From contig NZ_BMZA01000012.1 of assembly GCF_014652555.1 (NCBI RefSeq), forward strand, positions 71,400 to 107,346: 35,947 nucleotides of DNA. The letters run 5' to 3'. The notes under the pieces are model-generated. The model had not been told where the DNA came from. It saw only the letters and a program-made list of their open reading frames with translations, and ran no database searches. Source of the stretch: Novosphingobium colocasiae (GTDB lineage Bacteria; Pseudomonadota; Alphaproteobacteria; Sphingomonadales; Sphingomonadaceae). A program made the position numbers and the translations under genes. Shown in pieces: positions 16,109 through 26,446 of this stretch. The stretch's first letter is position 1; each line of letters begins with the position of its first letter.

Positions 16109-16767
16109 TGCATGTACGCCGGCAACGTCCATCCGTCGATTGCACGGGCATTGCGGGGATTGAGATCGGCAAATTCGTAAATGGTCCCGAACCAGGCGGT
16201 CACCTCACCCCCTACGCGCTGCACCGAGAGAATCAGGCCGTCCGGACTGCGAAAATCGACGTTGGTCAGCTTCGTGCCCGGCAGGGTCGGGAAAGGCAGA
16301 TGGCCCTCGCTGCCCACACACTGCGCCCTGCGGATATCGGCTGCGCGCAGGAGATGCCCATCGACTTGCATCGCCTGGCCCAGCTTGATTTCGACGCCCA
16401 CGGCAAACCGCGCGATCATCGGGTCCTGGGCCAGGTCGGGCCGCTCAGCCGTCAGCATGAACAGGCCCATGGCTTCACCCAGCCAACAATGGGTGCCGTC
16501 CGCCGCTTCCAGCAGCCACTCGTTCCAGGCACCGTCCTGCCAATGCCAGCGGACCCGGCCAAGGGTCAGGAAATCGATGCCGTCGACACGGAAGCGCGTC
16601 CCCAGTTGCAGCGGCGAGACATCGAACGGCAGGCTGGCCACCTTGCCCAGATCCTCCGGCCCGGCAGCACCGTGCACCACAAGGGACTGGCAATATCCAC
16701 AAGTGCTGTAAGGCAAGGCGGTGCCACGCACGCCGAGGTCTGCGCCGCAAGAGGGACAGGCGATCAT
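16105..16767 (-). CDS. DUF4178 zinc-ribbon protein (smaller copy)
   Basis: A 220-residue soluble protein: N-terminal zinc ribbon (CPSCGADL, then CGYCQS) and one DUF4178 domain with the WNEWLLEAADGTHCWL strand that parallels the WNEYLLFNPYVGYRWL strand of the neighbouring larger copy. No membrane helix is visible. It lies 27 nt after the SPFH gene and overlaps the next gene by 4 nt. The pair looks like an old tandem duplication in which only the second copy gained membrane and extracytoplasmic parts. Confidence 0.78.
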   Translation of the reverse strand: MIACPSCGADLGVRGTALPYSTCGYCQSLVVHGAAGPEDLGKVASLPFDVSPLQLGTRFRVDGIDFLTLGRVRWHWQDGAWNEWLLEAADGTHCWLGEAMGLFMLTAERPDLAQDPMIARFAVGVEIKLGQAMQVDGHLLRAADIRRAQCVGSEGHLPFPTLPGTKLTNVDFRSPDGLILSVQRVGGEVTAWFGTIYEFADLNPRNARAIDGWTLPAYMQ

Positions 16768-16794
16768 GGTCCGGGTCTCGGGTAGCGGCAGCCG

Positions 16795-17778
16795 TTAGCG
16801 GATTCGCGCCAGAAGTTCGGCCTTCTTGGCATCGAACTCCTGCTGGCTGAGGGCGCCGATGGTGACGAGCTGGTGCAATTTCTCGATCGTGGCGATCGCA
16901 TCTGCCGAGCTTTCTGGCGATGCGGATGGCTGCGGCGCCAAGGCCCCGGCCATTGTCGTTCCCAGCATTCCTGCAGCCGCAAGCCCCGCGCCGATCCCGG
17001 CGAGACCCACGTCCTGCCCTGCGGCAGCCTGCAGCGCTTCCGCCGCCTGAAACCGGGCATAGTTTCCAAGATCGCCAAGCACCCGCATCGAGCTGCTTTT
17101 GTCGAGATAGCTCTGCACGTCTTCCGGAAGCGACACACTCTCGACGTAGAAAGCCAGGCATTCCAGCCCCCACGCCGCGAAGGCCGTTTCCACCTGCACC
17201 CTGATCCGCTCAGACAGGGCGGTCTGGCTGGCCGCCAGATCGAGGAAGGGCACCCCGCTCGATCCCAGCGCCGTTGCCATCGCGGTCTGGATCGCCGCGC
17301 GTAATTGCGGTTCAAGTGCATGGACTTCCAGATGGGTCAGCGATCCCACCACGCGATCAATAAAAGGCCGGCTCTGGGCGATGCGAAAGGAGTAAGTGCC
17401 GAAAGCGCGCAGGCGCAGGGCACCCAATTCAGCGTCGCGCACAGTGATCGGTTGCGCCGTGCCCCACTTGAGCCCGGGCTGCTCCTTGTGACTGAGGAAC
17501 AAGACGTCCGATTTGAACGGTGACTTGAACGCCTTGTCCCAGTTCATGAGATTGGTGAGAACGGGAAGCGTTGCCGTCTCCAGCCGATATCTACCCGCTT
17601 CGAAGATGTCGGCTACGCGCCCTTCGTTGATGAACACAGCCGATTGGCCTTCACGAACCGTCAACTGCGCGCCGTTTTGAATTTCATGGTCCGCGAAGGG
17701 CACGCGCCAAGCCAATTGACCCGGCGTTTCCAGCCATTCGATGACGTCGATGAACTGCTTGCCAAGAAAATCCAGCAT
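16795..17778 (-). CDS. SPFH/band-7 protein with C-terminal SHOCT-like tail
   Basis: A 327-residue protein, first gene of the polyamine-type operon. It has the SPFH layout of the YdjI group: an N-terminal strand-rich part (VREGQSAVFINEGRVADIF), a core ending near residue 225, an alanine/glycine-rich hydrophobic segment (about 245-275) and a final short SHOCT-like helix pair (LHQLVTIGALSQQEFDAKKA). Such proteins oligomerise at membranes and scaffold partners. It lacks a classical N-terminal membrane anchor, so attachment probably uses the hydrophobic segment or partners. The ATG at 17778 has AGGAG 8 nt upstream. Confidence 0.82.
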   Translation of the reverse strand: MLDFLGKQFIDVIEWLETPGQLAWRVPFADHEIQNGAQLTVREGQSAVFINEGRVADIFEAGRYRLETATLPVLTNLMNWDKAFKSPFKSDVLFLSHKEQPGLKWGTAQPITVRDAELGALRLRAFGTYSFRIAQSRPFIDRVVGSLTHLEVHALEPQLRAAIQTAMATALGSSGVPFLDLAASQTALSERIRVQVETAFAAWGLECLAFYVESVSLPEDVQSYLDKSSSMRVLGDLGNYARFQAAEALQAAAGQDVGLAGIGAGLAAAGMLGTTMAGALAPQPSASPESSADAIATIEKLHQLVTIGALSQQEFDAKKAELLARIR

Positions 17779-18098
17779 CGAAGAGGCTCCTGTTCCCTAT
17801 CAGGGTAAACCATTTGCCGCCCTCTTCAACCTGCCAGCGCCAGCTTTTTATGAAGTACCTCAATTGCGGCACGGCTCATGCGGTGTATCGGCGGGAAGAA
17901 TTCGGCGCACGAGGTTGATGCTCGGCGAACCAACTGCCGAGCCGGAGATCGAGGCGAGGCCCCGTGCCTTGAAGCCAACAATGCGACATTCCGAGCGCGG
18001 TTTCTATTTGGCTCGATCGAATGCCGTGATAGTGCGAGGCACTAAAACGCGAAGCGGGTGTCGTAATCCTGCGCCTGCATTAAAAAGTTGAAAGCCTG
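17779..18098. promoter_or_regulatory. divergent intergenic region with a perfect hairpin
   Basis: These 320 bases lie between the SPFH operon (minus) and the RTX gene (plus). A perfect 7-bp inverted repeat GCTCGGC/GCCGAGC with a 9-nt loop is at 17920-17942, near the middle, where an operator for either side could sit. No promoter boxes stood out and no convincing coding frame is present. Confidence 0.4.
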
Positions 18099-21000
18099 AT
18101 GACTGATCTTGTCGGTACAACCGGAAACGACATCCTTCGCGGTTCATGGACGAATGACAACATATCCGGACTCGACGGTGACGACACGATCGAGGGCAGC
18201 CGCGGCAACGACAGCATCCTGGGCGGCAACGGCAATGACACCATCTCCGATAGTCAGGGGAATGATGCGATCGATGCCGGTGCAGGTGACGATCGCATCA
18301 TACTGTCTAGAAGTTCGGTCAACCTTCCCGACCTTCGTCAGACCGTTACGATCCAGGCAGGTCTCGGCAAGGACTTGGTCGAGCTCGCTGCCTGGGGCGT
18401 GAACGTGAAGGGCAGCCTCGGGGCCGGAGATGATCGGGTCATCATTGCCGAGACGGGAATTGTGACACTTGCGCTCGGGACAGGCTCTGACACGGTTCGC
18501 TTTGAAACGTATCCGATCGGCGAAGATCCCGCGCTGGTTTCCTTCACGTTCACCGATTTCGCTGCGGGGCCGGGTGGGGACGTCCTCGACATTGGAGATG
18601 CGATAGCGCCATGGTCAGGCGGGTCGGTCAACCCCTTCGCGACGGGTCAATTGGTACTGGTTCAGCGCGGCAACGATGTCGCTCTCAGCGGCGGCTATGG
18701 CGGCGTCGGGACGCCGCACAGAGATCTGGTGCTCTTCCGTAACACCGTCGTGACGAATTTCACCGCCAGCAATTTCTTCGGATTTGATCCTGCCGGCGGC
18801 GCGATCGCGGCGGGCCGCATCGCCACGGGAACGATCTCCGGCGAAAAGATCGAAGGCGCAGTGGGCGCAGACAGCCTTCACGGTGCCGACGGAGATGATG
18901 CCGTTTACGGATACTACGGCGACGACGCTCTCTATGGCGACGGCGGCAATGATACCCTGATCGGCGGAGCTGGTAGCGACATCCTGGACGGCGGTGCCGG
19001 AAACGACAGCCTTGAGGGCGGCGAGCAGAACGACACGCTATCGGGTGGCGACGGAAACGACACGCTGGAGGGCGGGAACGGAAATGACCGGCTTGATGGC
19101 GGTGCAGGCAACGATCGCCTCGTTGATATCGGTGACGATACGATCCTGGCCGGTGCGGGCAATGATGTCATCATCCATTCCGGACACGGCTCGGTAACGA
19201 TCGATGCTGGAACCGAGGACGACAGAATCCTCATAGATCACCCGAATGGCTACAATGTTGGAGGGGCCCCGGAAACCATTTGGGTTCAGGCAGGAGCAGG
19301 CAACGATGAGGTCAAGCTCGTCGGCGGCCAGCAGGCTATCGCGGCAACCATCCTTCTGGGCAGCGGGAACGATAGCGTCGAAATCAATGCTTCGTTTGCC
19401 GCTACTACATCGATCGCGCTCGGCACTGGCGTAGACCGTGTGAGCCGGGTGATCGACCGCGAAGACCGCGTCTCATCCCCGATCGTGATCACCGATTTTG
19501 CCACCGGTGACGGCGGAGACATCTTCGATCCAGCCAATCTGTTGACCGCCATCGGGTTCAACGGCCCCCTGACCAATTGGAACCCGGCAATCAATCCCTT
19601 TACCAGCGGACATCTCCAACTGGTTCAGGTTGGCGCGAATGTTGTCCTGCGCCTGGATGTCGATGGAAGCGTAAATTATTACCAAGGCGTCGACGTCGTC
19701 CGCTTTGCGAATACCACGCTTGCCAATTTCACGGCTTTCAACTTCGATGGTGCCGCACCGACCGGTGGCACCATCATCCGACGCGCCGTGACCGGTGACA
19801 GCACGGCCAATAGTCTGGACGGCGGACTTGGTGCGGATGTGATAAAGGGGGCGGGCGGGAACGACACGCTGCACGGGCGCGGTGGCAATGACGCTATCAG
19901 CGGCGGCGATGGCGACGACACGATTTTCGGAGACTCCGGGAACGACACCATCAACGGCGATGCCGGCAATGACGTGATCGACAGCGGCATCGGGAACGAC
20001 ACGGTCCGCGGCGGCCTCGGCGATGATATCATCACGGCCGCCGGCGGCAAGGTGATGATCCTGGGAGAGGACGGGAACGACTACATCGTTGTCGGCGAGC
20101 GGACCGACACCGGCGGTTACACCAGAATTGGGCAGACAGCTTCCGGGCTGGTCGATGGGGGCGCGGGCGATGACGTGATCGATGTCGCATTTCTCGCCAG
20201 CGCTGCCGGGCCAACGAACACGGTGAATGGCGGCGATGGCAATGACACCATCACGTTCGCAGGTTCGCCTTTTGCCGGTTCGGCTGCGACGCACATTGAT
20301 CTGGGAGCCGGCAACGACATTCTGCGGCTTGCGCAGGCCAGCGGGAGTGTCGACATAACTTCCGGCGCGGGTATTGATGAAATTGCTTTACTCGCTCCCC
20401 GCGCCAGCAACACAACGTACTCCCTAGCTCCGGTCGTCATTCATGATTTTACCGCCGGGGATGGCGGCGATCGTTTTAACTTCAGCGAGATAGTCCAGTA
20501 TTATGCGCTCGAGTTGAGCTCCGACGGGAATCCGTTCGCAGGCGGCGCATGGGCATATCTCGAACAGGCAGGCAGCGATGTCCTGTTCAAATTTGGCAAC
20601 GCCAACTTTGCTTATGGCACAGGTTTCAAAACCATCGCCGTGTTCTCTGATACGCAAGTCGCGCAGTTCACGGATTACAACTTCGGCTACGACCTCGACG
20701 CGCCCATGCCGCCCGGGATCACGATTACACTTCCGGGCGCGGGTACGATAAACGGCACCCGTTTCGACGACATCCTGACAGGGGGAACTGGAAGGAACGA
20801 TATCGATGCCAAAGACGGCAACGACAGGCTTGACGGCGGTATCGGCGATGATTTCCTGTTCGGCGGAAATGGCAACGACACGCTGATCGGCGGCGATGGC
20901 GATGACGAGCTGACCGGGGGTTACGGCGCTGACATCATCCAGGGCGGAAATGGCAACGACACGATTATCCTTAGCGACAATCTTGATAGCATCGACGGGG

Positions 21001-23681
21001 GCGCTGGGTACAATTCCGTTCTGATCGCGCATGATTTCAAACTGTCTGGAAGCATCGGATTCACCATCAATTTTGCTGCCATGCCGACTACACACAGCTT
21101 CAAGCTGGGCACCAACCTGATCAGGAACGTAGATTACATTCAGATCGGGGGAGGCACCGAAGGGGCAGACAATATAACTTTTGGTTCAGGTTACTTGGGT
21201 TCAACCGATTTTTTCGCATTCGGTGGTGATGATATAATCAAAGGAACGGATGCATCGGAAAGGTTTTTTGGCGGCGCAGGTAAAGATACTCTGTACGGGC
21301 TGAATGGTGACGATACTCTGGATGGCGGTGACGGGGACGACTTCCTCGATGGCGGCAGCGGCGCGGATGCATTGGCTGGGGGGGACGGCAACGACGAGGC
21401 TCACGGCGGCTTGAATGATGACTTCATCTATGTCGGAGCCGGCGACGACGTCGCTTATGGCGATGCAGGGAATGACGACATCCTCGGCGAGGCGGGGACT
21501 GATCAGATATTCGGCGGATCAGGAAACGATCGCGTATTCCTCCGGGCGTCCGGCGGAGACGTGGCGGACGGAGGATCGGGGTTCGATACATTGCGGTTTG
21601 ACGTTACCGCACCGGATGTCGCTCTCAACGTCGATCTGAGCGCGACATGGGCAGGTGGTGCGGCGGTTTCGGATACGGGCACCTTCATTGTCACCGGCTT
21701 CGAAGCATTGGCGTTCCAAACCAGTTCAGCCGCAGACCAAATCACCGTAGGGTCTGGATTTACCGGCGGCGTCACGATCGGCGGTGGTGCCGGAGACGAT
21801 CGGCTTACCGGGAGCGGCGGTAACGATACGCTCAACGGCGGTGTGGGTGATGATGCGCTGAATGGCCTGGAAGGCAACGACACCATCCAGGGCGACGAGG
21901 GCGCAGACACTATCACGGGCGGTGACGGTGACGATTTCATCTACGGTGGGAAGGACAACGACGTTATCCGCGGCGGTACGGGGCGGGACACACTCGGAGG
22001 CGAAGATGGCGACGATACATTCCTGCTGGACCCCGGCATCAATGACGAGGCAGGCATTGCCGGCGGCCTCGGCAGCAATACGATCCGTGCGACCGGCAGC
22101 AGCCAGTACCTTACCTGGAACGGAAGCAACATAACCGGCATTCAGAAATTCTCCTCCGGCGGGTTTGCAGATTTCAAGGTGATAGGCACGGCAGGGAATG
22201 ATGTCTGGACTTTCAGCAAGATCGCCGCGAGCTTCACCACCGAAGGCGTGGTCACCTTCGATGCGGGCGATGGCAACGACAAGATCTATGCCGGGGCGCT
22301 GAACGACATCCTGAACGGCGGCAACGGGGATGACTTCATCGATGGCGCCGTCGGTCTCGACACGATGAGCGGCGGAACGGGCAACGATGTGTTCCGCGTG
22401 GATAACGCTGGTGACAAGACAATCGAACTGGCCGGCCAAGGCATCGATCGGGTTGAAGCCGCCCTTGACTGGACGCTGGCCAGAAACGTGGAGGATCTCA
22501 CTCTTCTCGGGTCCGTGGTAAACGGCATCGGCAACACCAGCGCGAACACGCTGATCGGAAACAGCGCCGCCAATGTTCTCAGCGGGCTTGCCGGAAATGA
22601 CATTCTCGATGGGGGCGTCGGTGCCGATACCCTGATCGGAAGCATCGGCTCTGACGTTTACGTCGTCGATAACCTTGGCGATCAGATCATCGAAAACCTG
22701 AATGAAGGGCGCGATCGGGTCGAATCTTCCATCGACTGGGCGCTGGGCATCAATCTCGAAGACCTGACCCTGACCGGTTCTGCCATCAAGGCAGTGGGCA
22801 ATGGTCTGGCCAATGTGATCGTCGGCAACGCGCTCGACAACCGAATTGACGGACTTGGCGGTGCTGATGCCATGACGGGTGGACTTGGCAACGATACATA
22901 TGTCGTCGATAGCGGCGCGGACAAGATTACCGAACTGGCGAGCCAGGGGGTCGATCGCGTCGAATCCTCCATAGACTGGACGCTGGGTACCAACCTTGAG
23001 GATCTGACGTTGACCGGCACCGCCCTCAAAGGGATCGGCAATGCCCTGGCCAACACCATCACCGGCAATGCCCTGAACAACCGCATTGACGGTATGGCCG
23101 GTGTGGACACACTGATCGGAGGACAGGGCGACGATGTCTATGTCGTCGATAGCGCTGCCGACCGGGTGATCGAGTTTTCCGCCGAAGGCGTGGATACGGT
23201 CGAGTCCAGCGTCTCTTTCAGCCTGGGGAACAACGTCGAAATTCTGCGGCTGACCGGAGCGGCGGCAATCAGTGCCACGGGCAACGCCGGCACGAATACG
23301 CTGTATGGCAATAGCGCCGCCAACATCCTCAATGGCGGCGGGGGCAACGACGACATGTATGGCGGAATAGACATCGCCAGGGATGTATTTGTGTTCGCCG
23401 CGAAGACTGACAGCCTTCCGGGTGCCGCGCACGATCGCGTTTTCGATTTCGTGAGCGGCCGCGATGTCATCGATCTCAGCCAGCTTGACGCAAATTCGGG
23501 CCAGGCCGGCGATCAGGCTTTCGCGTTCTCCACTGCCGGCGCAGCAGCCAATGCGGTGTGGACACAGGTGTCCGGCTCCGATCTGCTGGTCCGGGCCGAC
23601 CTCACTGGAGACAAGATTGCCGATTTTGAAATCCAGTTGATGAACGTCACCAAGCTCGGCTCGCTCGATTTCGTTCTCTGA
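18099..23681 (+). CDS. giant RTX-repeat calcium-binding protein
   Basis: An 1860-residue, glycine- and aspartate-rich protein without any cysteine. Many GGxGxDx(L/I/V)x nonapeptide repeats form calcium-bound beta-rolls in several blocks. Between blocks are three copies of a module beginning DFxxGxGGD and ending NFxxFNFxxxxP (about residues 149-233, 462-556, 779-872). Four repeats of about 80 residues follow near the C terminus, then a closing segment ([20 protein letters not shown] to FVL) like the C-terminal secretion region of serralysin-type RTX proteins. No enzyme domain or N-terminal signal is seen. It should be exported by a type I system and act as an adhesin or surface-coat protein. 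No ABC transporter or outer-membrane partner lies in this window. The ATG at 18099 has only a weak ribosome site. Confidence 0.9.
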   Translation: MTDLVGTTGNDILRGSWTNDNISGLDGDDTIEGSRGNDSILGGNGNDTISDSQGNDAIDAGAGDDRIILSRSSVNLPDLRQTVTIQAGLGKDLVELAAWGVNVKGSLGAGDDRVIIAETGIVTLALGTGSDTVRFETYPIGEDPALVSFTFTDFAAGPGGDVLDIGDAIAPWSGGSVNPFATGQLVLVQRGNDVALSGGYGGVGTPHRDLVLFRNTVVTNFTASNFFGFDPAGGAIAAGRIATGTISGEKIEGAVGADSLHGADGDDAVYGYYGDDALYGDGGNDTLIGGAGSDILDGGAGNDSLEGGEQNDTLSGGDGNDTLEGGNGNDRLDGGAGNDRLVDIGDDTILAGAGNDVIIHSGHGSVTIDAGTEDDRILIDHPNGYNVGGAPETIWVQAGAGNDEVKLVGGQQAIAATILLGSGNDSVEINASFAATTSIALGTGVDRVSRVIDREDRVSSPIVITDFATGDGGDIFDPANLLTAIGFNGPLTNWNPAINPFTSGHLQLVQVGANVVLRLDVDGSVNYYQGVDVVRFANTTLANFTAFNFDGAAPTGGTIIRRAVTGDSTANSLDGGLGADVIKGAGGNDTLHGRGGNDAISGGDGDDTIFGDSGNDTINGDAGNDVIDSGIGNDTVRGGLGDDIITAAGGKVMILGEDGNDYIVVGERTDTGGYTRIGQTASGLVDGGAGDDVIDVAFLASAAGPTNTVNGGDGNDTITFAGSPFAGSAATHIDLGAGNDILRLAQASGSVDITSGAGIDEIALLAPRASNTTYSLAPVVIHDFTAGDGGDRFNFSEIVQYYALELSSDGNPFAGGAWAYLEQAGSDVLFKFGNANFAYGTGFKTIAVFSDTQVAQFTDYNFGYDLDAPMPPGITITLPGAGTINGTRFDDILTGGTGRNDIDAKDGNDRLDGGIGDDFLFGGNGNDTLIGGDGDDELTGGYGADIIQGGNGNDTIILSDNLDSIDGGAGYNSVLIAHDFKLSGSIGFTINFAAMPTTHSFKLGTNLIRNVDYIQIGGGTEGADNITFGSGYLGSTDFFAFGGDDIIKGTDASERFFGGAGKDTLYGLNGDDTLDGGDGDDFLDGGSGADALAGGDGNDEAHGGLNDDFIYVGAGDDVAYGDAGNDDILGEAGTDQIFGGSGNDRVFLRASGGDVADGGSGFDTLRFDVTAPDVALNVDLSATWAGGAAVSDTGTFIVTGFEALAFQTSSAADQITVGSGFTGGVTIGGGAGDDRLTGSGGNDTLNGGVGDDALNGLEGNDTIQGDEGADTITGGDGDDFIYGGKDNDVIRGGTGRDTLGGEDGDDTFLLDPGINDEAGIAGGLGSNTIRATGSSQYLTWNGSNITGIQKFSSGGFADFKVIGTAGNDVWTFSKIAASFTTEGVVTFDAGDGNDKIYAGALNDILNGGNGDDFIDGAVGLDTMSGGTGNDVFRVDNAGDKTIELAGQGIDRVEAALDWTLARNVEDLTLLGSVVNGIGNTSANTLIGNSAANVLSGLAGNDILDGGVGADTLIGSIGSDVYVVDNLGDQIIENLNEGRDRVESSIDWALGINLEDLTLTGSAIKAVGNGLANVIVGNALDNRIDGLGGADAMTGGLGNDTYVVDSGADKITELASQGVDRVESSIDWTLGTNLEDLTLTGTALKGIGNALANTITGNALNNRIDGMAGVDTLIGGQGDDVYVVDSAADRVIEFSAEGVDTVESSVSFSLGNNVEILRLTGAAAISATGNAGTNTLYGNSAANILNGGGGNDDMYGGIDIARDVFVFAAKTDSLPGAAHDRVFDFVSGRDVIDLSQLDANSGQAGDQAFAFSTAGAAANAVWTQVSGSDLLVRADLTGDKIADFEIQLMNVTKLGSLDFVL
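18543..20714 (+). repeat. three diverged copies of a ~90-residue RTX spacer module
   Basis: Copies at about 18543-18797, 19482-19766 and 20433-20714 each encode DF.(A/T)G.GGD, a proline/asparagine-rich stretch containing NPF, a GxLxLxQxGxDVxL strand, and a closing (Q/N)FT..NF motif. Start-to-start spacing is about 940 and 950 nt, so the whole unit (RTX block plus spacer, about 315 residues) appears to have been duplicated. The DNA copies are strongly diverged, so the duplication is old. Confidence 0.7.
22386..23370 (+). repeat. four tandem ~80-residue repeats in the RTX C-terminal region
   Basis: Each unit starts D(V/T)(Y/F)xVDN/SxxD, continues to (D/E)xVE(S/A)S(I/V)(D/S)(W/F)xLGxNxE(D/I)LxLTG and ends GNxxANxxxGN. 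Anchor codons lie at 22386, 22653, 22893 and 23133, giving intervals of 89, 80 and 80 codons. The first interval is longer because of one extra RTX nonapeptide. The middle copies are most alike, consistent with recent unequal crossover. This unit is common near the C terminus of RTX proteins. Confidence 0.8.
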
Positions 23682-23702
23682 AAAGCTGGCGGAGGCCATG
23701 CA

Positions 23703-23723
23703 GATCGCCCCTGTCCGGGGATC
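23703..23723 (+). terminator. weak hairpin after the RTX gene
   Basis: GATC, a bulged G, then CCCC pairs with GGGGATC across a 5-nt loop, 22 nt after the RTX stop codon. No T-run follows, so this is only a possible terminator or RNA-end stabiliser. Confidence 0.25.
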
Positions 23724-23832
23724 ATGAAGTCGCCGGCACCATCGCCCCCCAACCTTGCCCCCATCCCCGGTTCGTCCTAAGGGCGCGCGCGAGTCTCCAT
23801 CTTCATAACAATTGATCGCATCGGAACCCGCC

Positions 23833-25461
23833 ATGCCCGAACTCAGCCCTGAAACCGCTGCCGCGCCCAAGCCTGATCTCGTGCCGGTGCGCCGGGCGCT
23901 GCTTTCGGTGTCTGACAAGACCGGTCTGGTCGAGCTGGGCAAGGTACTGGTCGGCTATGATGTCGAGCTGGTCTCCACCGGCGGCACCGCCAAGGCGCTG
24001 CGCGATGCCGGGCTGCCGGTGAAGGACATTTCCGAGATCACCCAATTCCCCGAAATGATGGACGGCCGGGTCAAGACGCTGCACCCGATGGTCCACGGCG
24101 GGCTGCTGGCGGTGCGCGACAACGCGGAACACGCTGCAGCCATGGCCGAGCATGAAATCGGCGCGATCGACCTCGTGATCGTCAACCTCTACCCCTTCGA
24201 GGCGACCGTGACCAAGGGCGCGGACCGCGACACCGTGATCGAGAACATCGACATCGGCGGCCCGTCGATGGTGCGTTCGGCGGCCAAGAACCACACATAT
24301 GTCACGATCGTCACCGACCCGGCGGACTACGAAGGCCTGCTGGTGGAACTGGAAGCCACCAAGGGGGCGACCTCACTGGGCTTCCGCAAGCTGATGGCCG
24401 CCAAGGCCTATGCCGCCACAGCCGCGTATGACGGTGCGATCAGCCGTTGGTTCGCCGAAGTGGACCAGGGCCAGAAGTTCCCTTCGCAAGTCACCATGAC
24501 CCGCGTGCTGGCCGGCTCGCTGCGCTATGGCGAGAACCCGCACCAGGACGCCGCGCTCTATCTGCCGCGCGGGGGCCATGCCTCGGGCCTGCCGCAGGCC
24601 GAACAGGTGCAGGGCAAGGAACTGTCCTACAACAACTACAACGATGCCAACGCCGCTCTCGAACTGGCGGCGGAATTCCGGGGCCAGAAGCCGGCCGTGG
24701 TCATCGTCAAGCATGCCAACCCCTGCGGCGTAGCGCAGGCCGATACGCTGCTCGATGCCTGGACCGGCGCGCTGGAGTGCGATGACGTTTCGGCTTTCGG
24801 CGGCATCGTCGCGGTCAACCAGCCGCTTGACGGGCCGACCGCAGAGGCGATCTGCCGCATCTTCACCGAAGTCGTCGTCGCCCCCGGCGCGGACGCGGAA
24901 GCGCGCGCGTTCTTCGCCAAAAAGAAGAACCTGCGCCTGCTGCTGACCGACGGCCTGCCCGATCCGCGCCGCGCCGGCCAGACGGTGATCCCGATCGCCG
25001 GCGGCATTCTGGTGCAGGATCGCGACAACGGCGCGATCGGCTTTGATGATCTGAAGGTGGTGACCAAGCGCGCCCCGACCGACCGCGAGCTGGCCGATTG
25101 CCTGTTCGCCTGGACGGTGGCGCGCCACGTCAAGTCGAACGCCATCGTCTATGCCAAGGACGGGGTCACCGCCGGCATCGGCGCGGGCCAGATGAACCGC
25201 CGCGATTCGTCGCGCATCGCCGCGATGAAGGCCGCCGAAGCCGCCGAGAAGTTCGGCTGGACGCAATCGCGCGCCGTGGGCAGCGCGGTCGCTTCCGACG
25301 CCTTCTTCCCCTTTGCTGACGGCCTGCTGGCCGCTGCCGAAGCCGGCGCGACGGCGGTGATCCAGCCGGGCGGCTCGATCCGCGACGAGGAAGTGATCGC
25401 GGCGGCCGACGAAGCCGGGCTGGCGATGGTGTTCACGGGGATGCGCCACTTCCGGCATTGA
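23833..25461 (+). CDS. purH: bifunctional AICAR transformylase / IMP cyclohydrolase
   Basis: A 542-residue enzyme for the last two steps of IMP synthesis. The N-terminal cyclohydrolase domain shows [16 protein letters not shown] and [16 protein letters not shown]. The C-terminal formyltransferase domain shows [23 protein letters not shown], the catalytic VKHANPCG (Lys-His) and [11 protein letters not shown]. Length fits the family (about 530). The ATG at 23833 is preferred to an upstream TTG at 23812 because of start codon strength and a short GGAA element. The next gene begins 1 nt beyond the stop. Confidence 0.96.
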   Translation: MPELSPETAAAPKPDLVPVRRALLSVSDKTGLVELGKVLVGYDVELVSTGGTAKALRDAGLPVKDISEITQFPEMMDGRVKTLHPMVHGGLLAVRDNAEHAAAMAEHEIGAIDLVIVNLYPFEATVTKGADRDTVIENIDIGGPSMVRSAAKNHTYVTIVTDPADYEGLLVELEATKGATSLGFRKLMAAKAYAATAAYDGAISRWFAEVDQGQKFPSQVTMTRVLAGSLRYGENPHQDAALYLPRGGHASGLPQAEQVQGKELSYNNYNDANAALELAAEFRGQKPAVVIVKHANPCGVAQADTLLDAWTGALECDDVSAFGGIVAVNQPLDGPTAEAICRIFTEVVVAPGADAEARAFFAKKKNLRLLLTDGLPDPRRAGQTVIPIAGGILVQDRDNGAIGFDDLKVVTKRAPTDRELADCLFAWTVARHVKSNAIVYAKDGVTAGIGAGQMNRRDSSRIAAMKAAEAAEKFGWTQSRAVGSAVASDAFFPFADGLLAAAEAGATAVIQPGGSIRDEEVIAAADEAGLAMVFTGMRHFRH

Positions 25462-25462
25462 T

Positions 25463-26047
25463 ATGCTGCTGATCTGGGCCCTCTTCCCCGCAGCATTGCT
25501 GACAATCTGCGGACTGGTCCTGGTCCTTATTATTGCGATCTTTCGAAAAGTCCGGCCCGGACGGCCTAGGATGGGCTGGTCGACGGCCGGACCGCTACTA
25601 GGTTGCACCACGCTCCCGCTAATCATCCTGCTATCAGTGCTCGTCGGGCTGCCTTGGCTGTATTCCGTGAGGTCGGCAGCTTCTGACTTCACTGAAGCAT
25701 TCGGGGAACGACCGAGTGAAAGCTTCACGAACCTCAAGGGTCAGACCGAAACAGGACTCGATTCACGAACTATCTTCCTCACTTTCGACGACAATGCAGC
25801 CACAAGCGCCCTGCTTGAACGCAAGTTTGACGGTAGCGCTCGTGTCGAGGAAACCGATCTGCTCAATGGCGAAGTATTTGCCGATTCTGCGCCCGCCTGG
25901 TTCTCAGGTGCTTCATCTGTCGTGGGTAGCCCGTGCCAAGGCCGCGAGGCGGTCGAATTTCATGACTGGCACGAATGGGACTCCGTTGTCGTCGTAAAAT
26001 GTCCTCGCGCGCGTCGGATCTACGCGCTTTTCAGTTCCATCGATTGA
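25463..26047 (+). CDS. unknown two-helix membrane protein
   Basis: A 194-residue protein starting 1 nt after purH, so very likely co-transcribed. Two membrane helices (about 2-27 and 43-67) are followed by an extracytoplasmic domain of about 125 residues with two cysteines (C157, C180) that could form a disulfide. I do not recognise a family. Codon use is less GC-biased than purH (more A and T at third positions), which suggests weaker expression or later arrival. Confidence 0.6.
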   Translation: MLLIWALFPAALLTICGLVLVLIIAIFRKVRPGRPRMGWSTAGPLLGCTTLPLIILLSVLVGLPWLYSVRSAASDFTEAFGERPSESFTNLKGQTETGLDSRTIFLTFDDNAATSALLERKFDGSARVEETDLLNGEVFADSAPAWFSGASSVVGSPCQGREAVEFHDWHEWDSVVVVKCPRARRIYALFSSID

Positions 26048-26162
26048 GCGCCCCCAACACCCATACCAGGTTGTTCCCGCAGTTCGTCGCAACGCTCGCG
26101 CGGCTCATCGCGCTGCAGCATTCCTGTCGGGTTTATTCACTGGACGGTAAGCCCATTTGCGC

Positions 26163-26196
26163 AAAAGGGACCGCACCACACGCAAAGCGGCCCTTT
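26163..26196 (+). terminator. possible intrinsic terminator after the purH unit
   Basis: AAAGGG-A-CCGC pairs with GCGG-CCCTTT around a 12-nt loop, leaving one bulged A. The 3' arm ends in TTT, followed by ATCC. It lies about 115 nt after the unknown membrane gene and before the small gene at 26242. The A-rich/T-rich arm ends fit a bidirectional intrinsic terminator, but the T-run is short. Confidence 0.4.
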
Positions 26197-26241
26197 ATCC
26201 GGGGCCGCGCAAGGCACTCGCTACACAGGCATTCGACGATC

Positions 26242-26391
26242 ATGGGACTGTTCAAGGCTGACTTCTACCGCTTCTTCGCGCTCGGCTTTGCCGGCGGCGC
26301 GCTGCTGGTGTTCGGGGTAATGGCTGGCGAGCATGCCAAACCGATGGCCGATAACCTGATCCCGCCCGCGCAGGCCGCGACCACGCGCTGA
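26242..26391 (+). CDS. 49-residue single-pass membrane protein
   Basis: The product begins MGLFKADFYRFFALGFAGGA and has one membrane helix (about 9-28) followed by a short tail (HAKPMADNLIPPAQAATTR). The frame stays open far upstream but without protein-like composition, so the ATG at 26242 is taken as the start. The helix, balanced composition and position support a real gene. Function unknown. Confidence 0.55.
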   Translation: MGLFKADFYRFFALGFAGGALLVFGVMAGEHAKPMADNLIPPAQAATTR

Positions 26392-26446
26392 GCCGCGGGG
26401 GCATTCTCCCGTCTACCCGATTGCAACCACTGCCTTCGCCGCCCAT

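Noticed and set aside
17741..18091. Possible 116-codon gene between the SPFH operon and the RTX gene
   Set aside because: It overlaps the SPFH start on the opposite strand, has no ribosome site and no recognisable composition.
18099..23681. Direct DNA repeats considered as a CRISPR array
   Set aside because: The repeats are in frame, glycine/aspartate-coding and without regular unique spacers; they are RTX coding repeats.
21726..23942. Minus-strand open frame of about 740 codons opposite the RTX gene
   Set aside because: Produced by the regular codon pattern of the RTX repeats; it mirrors the repeat period and shows no domain of its own.
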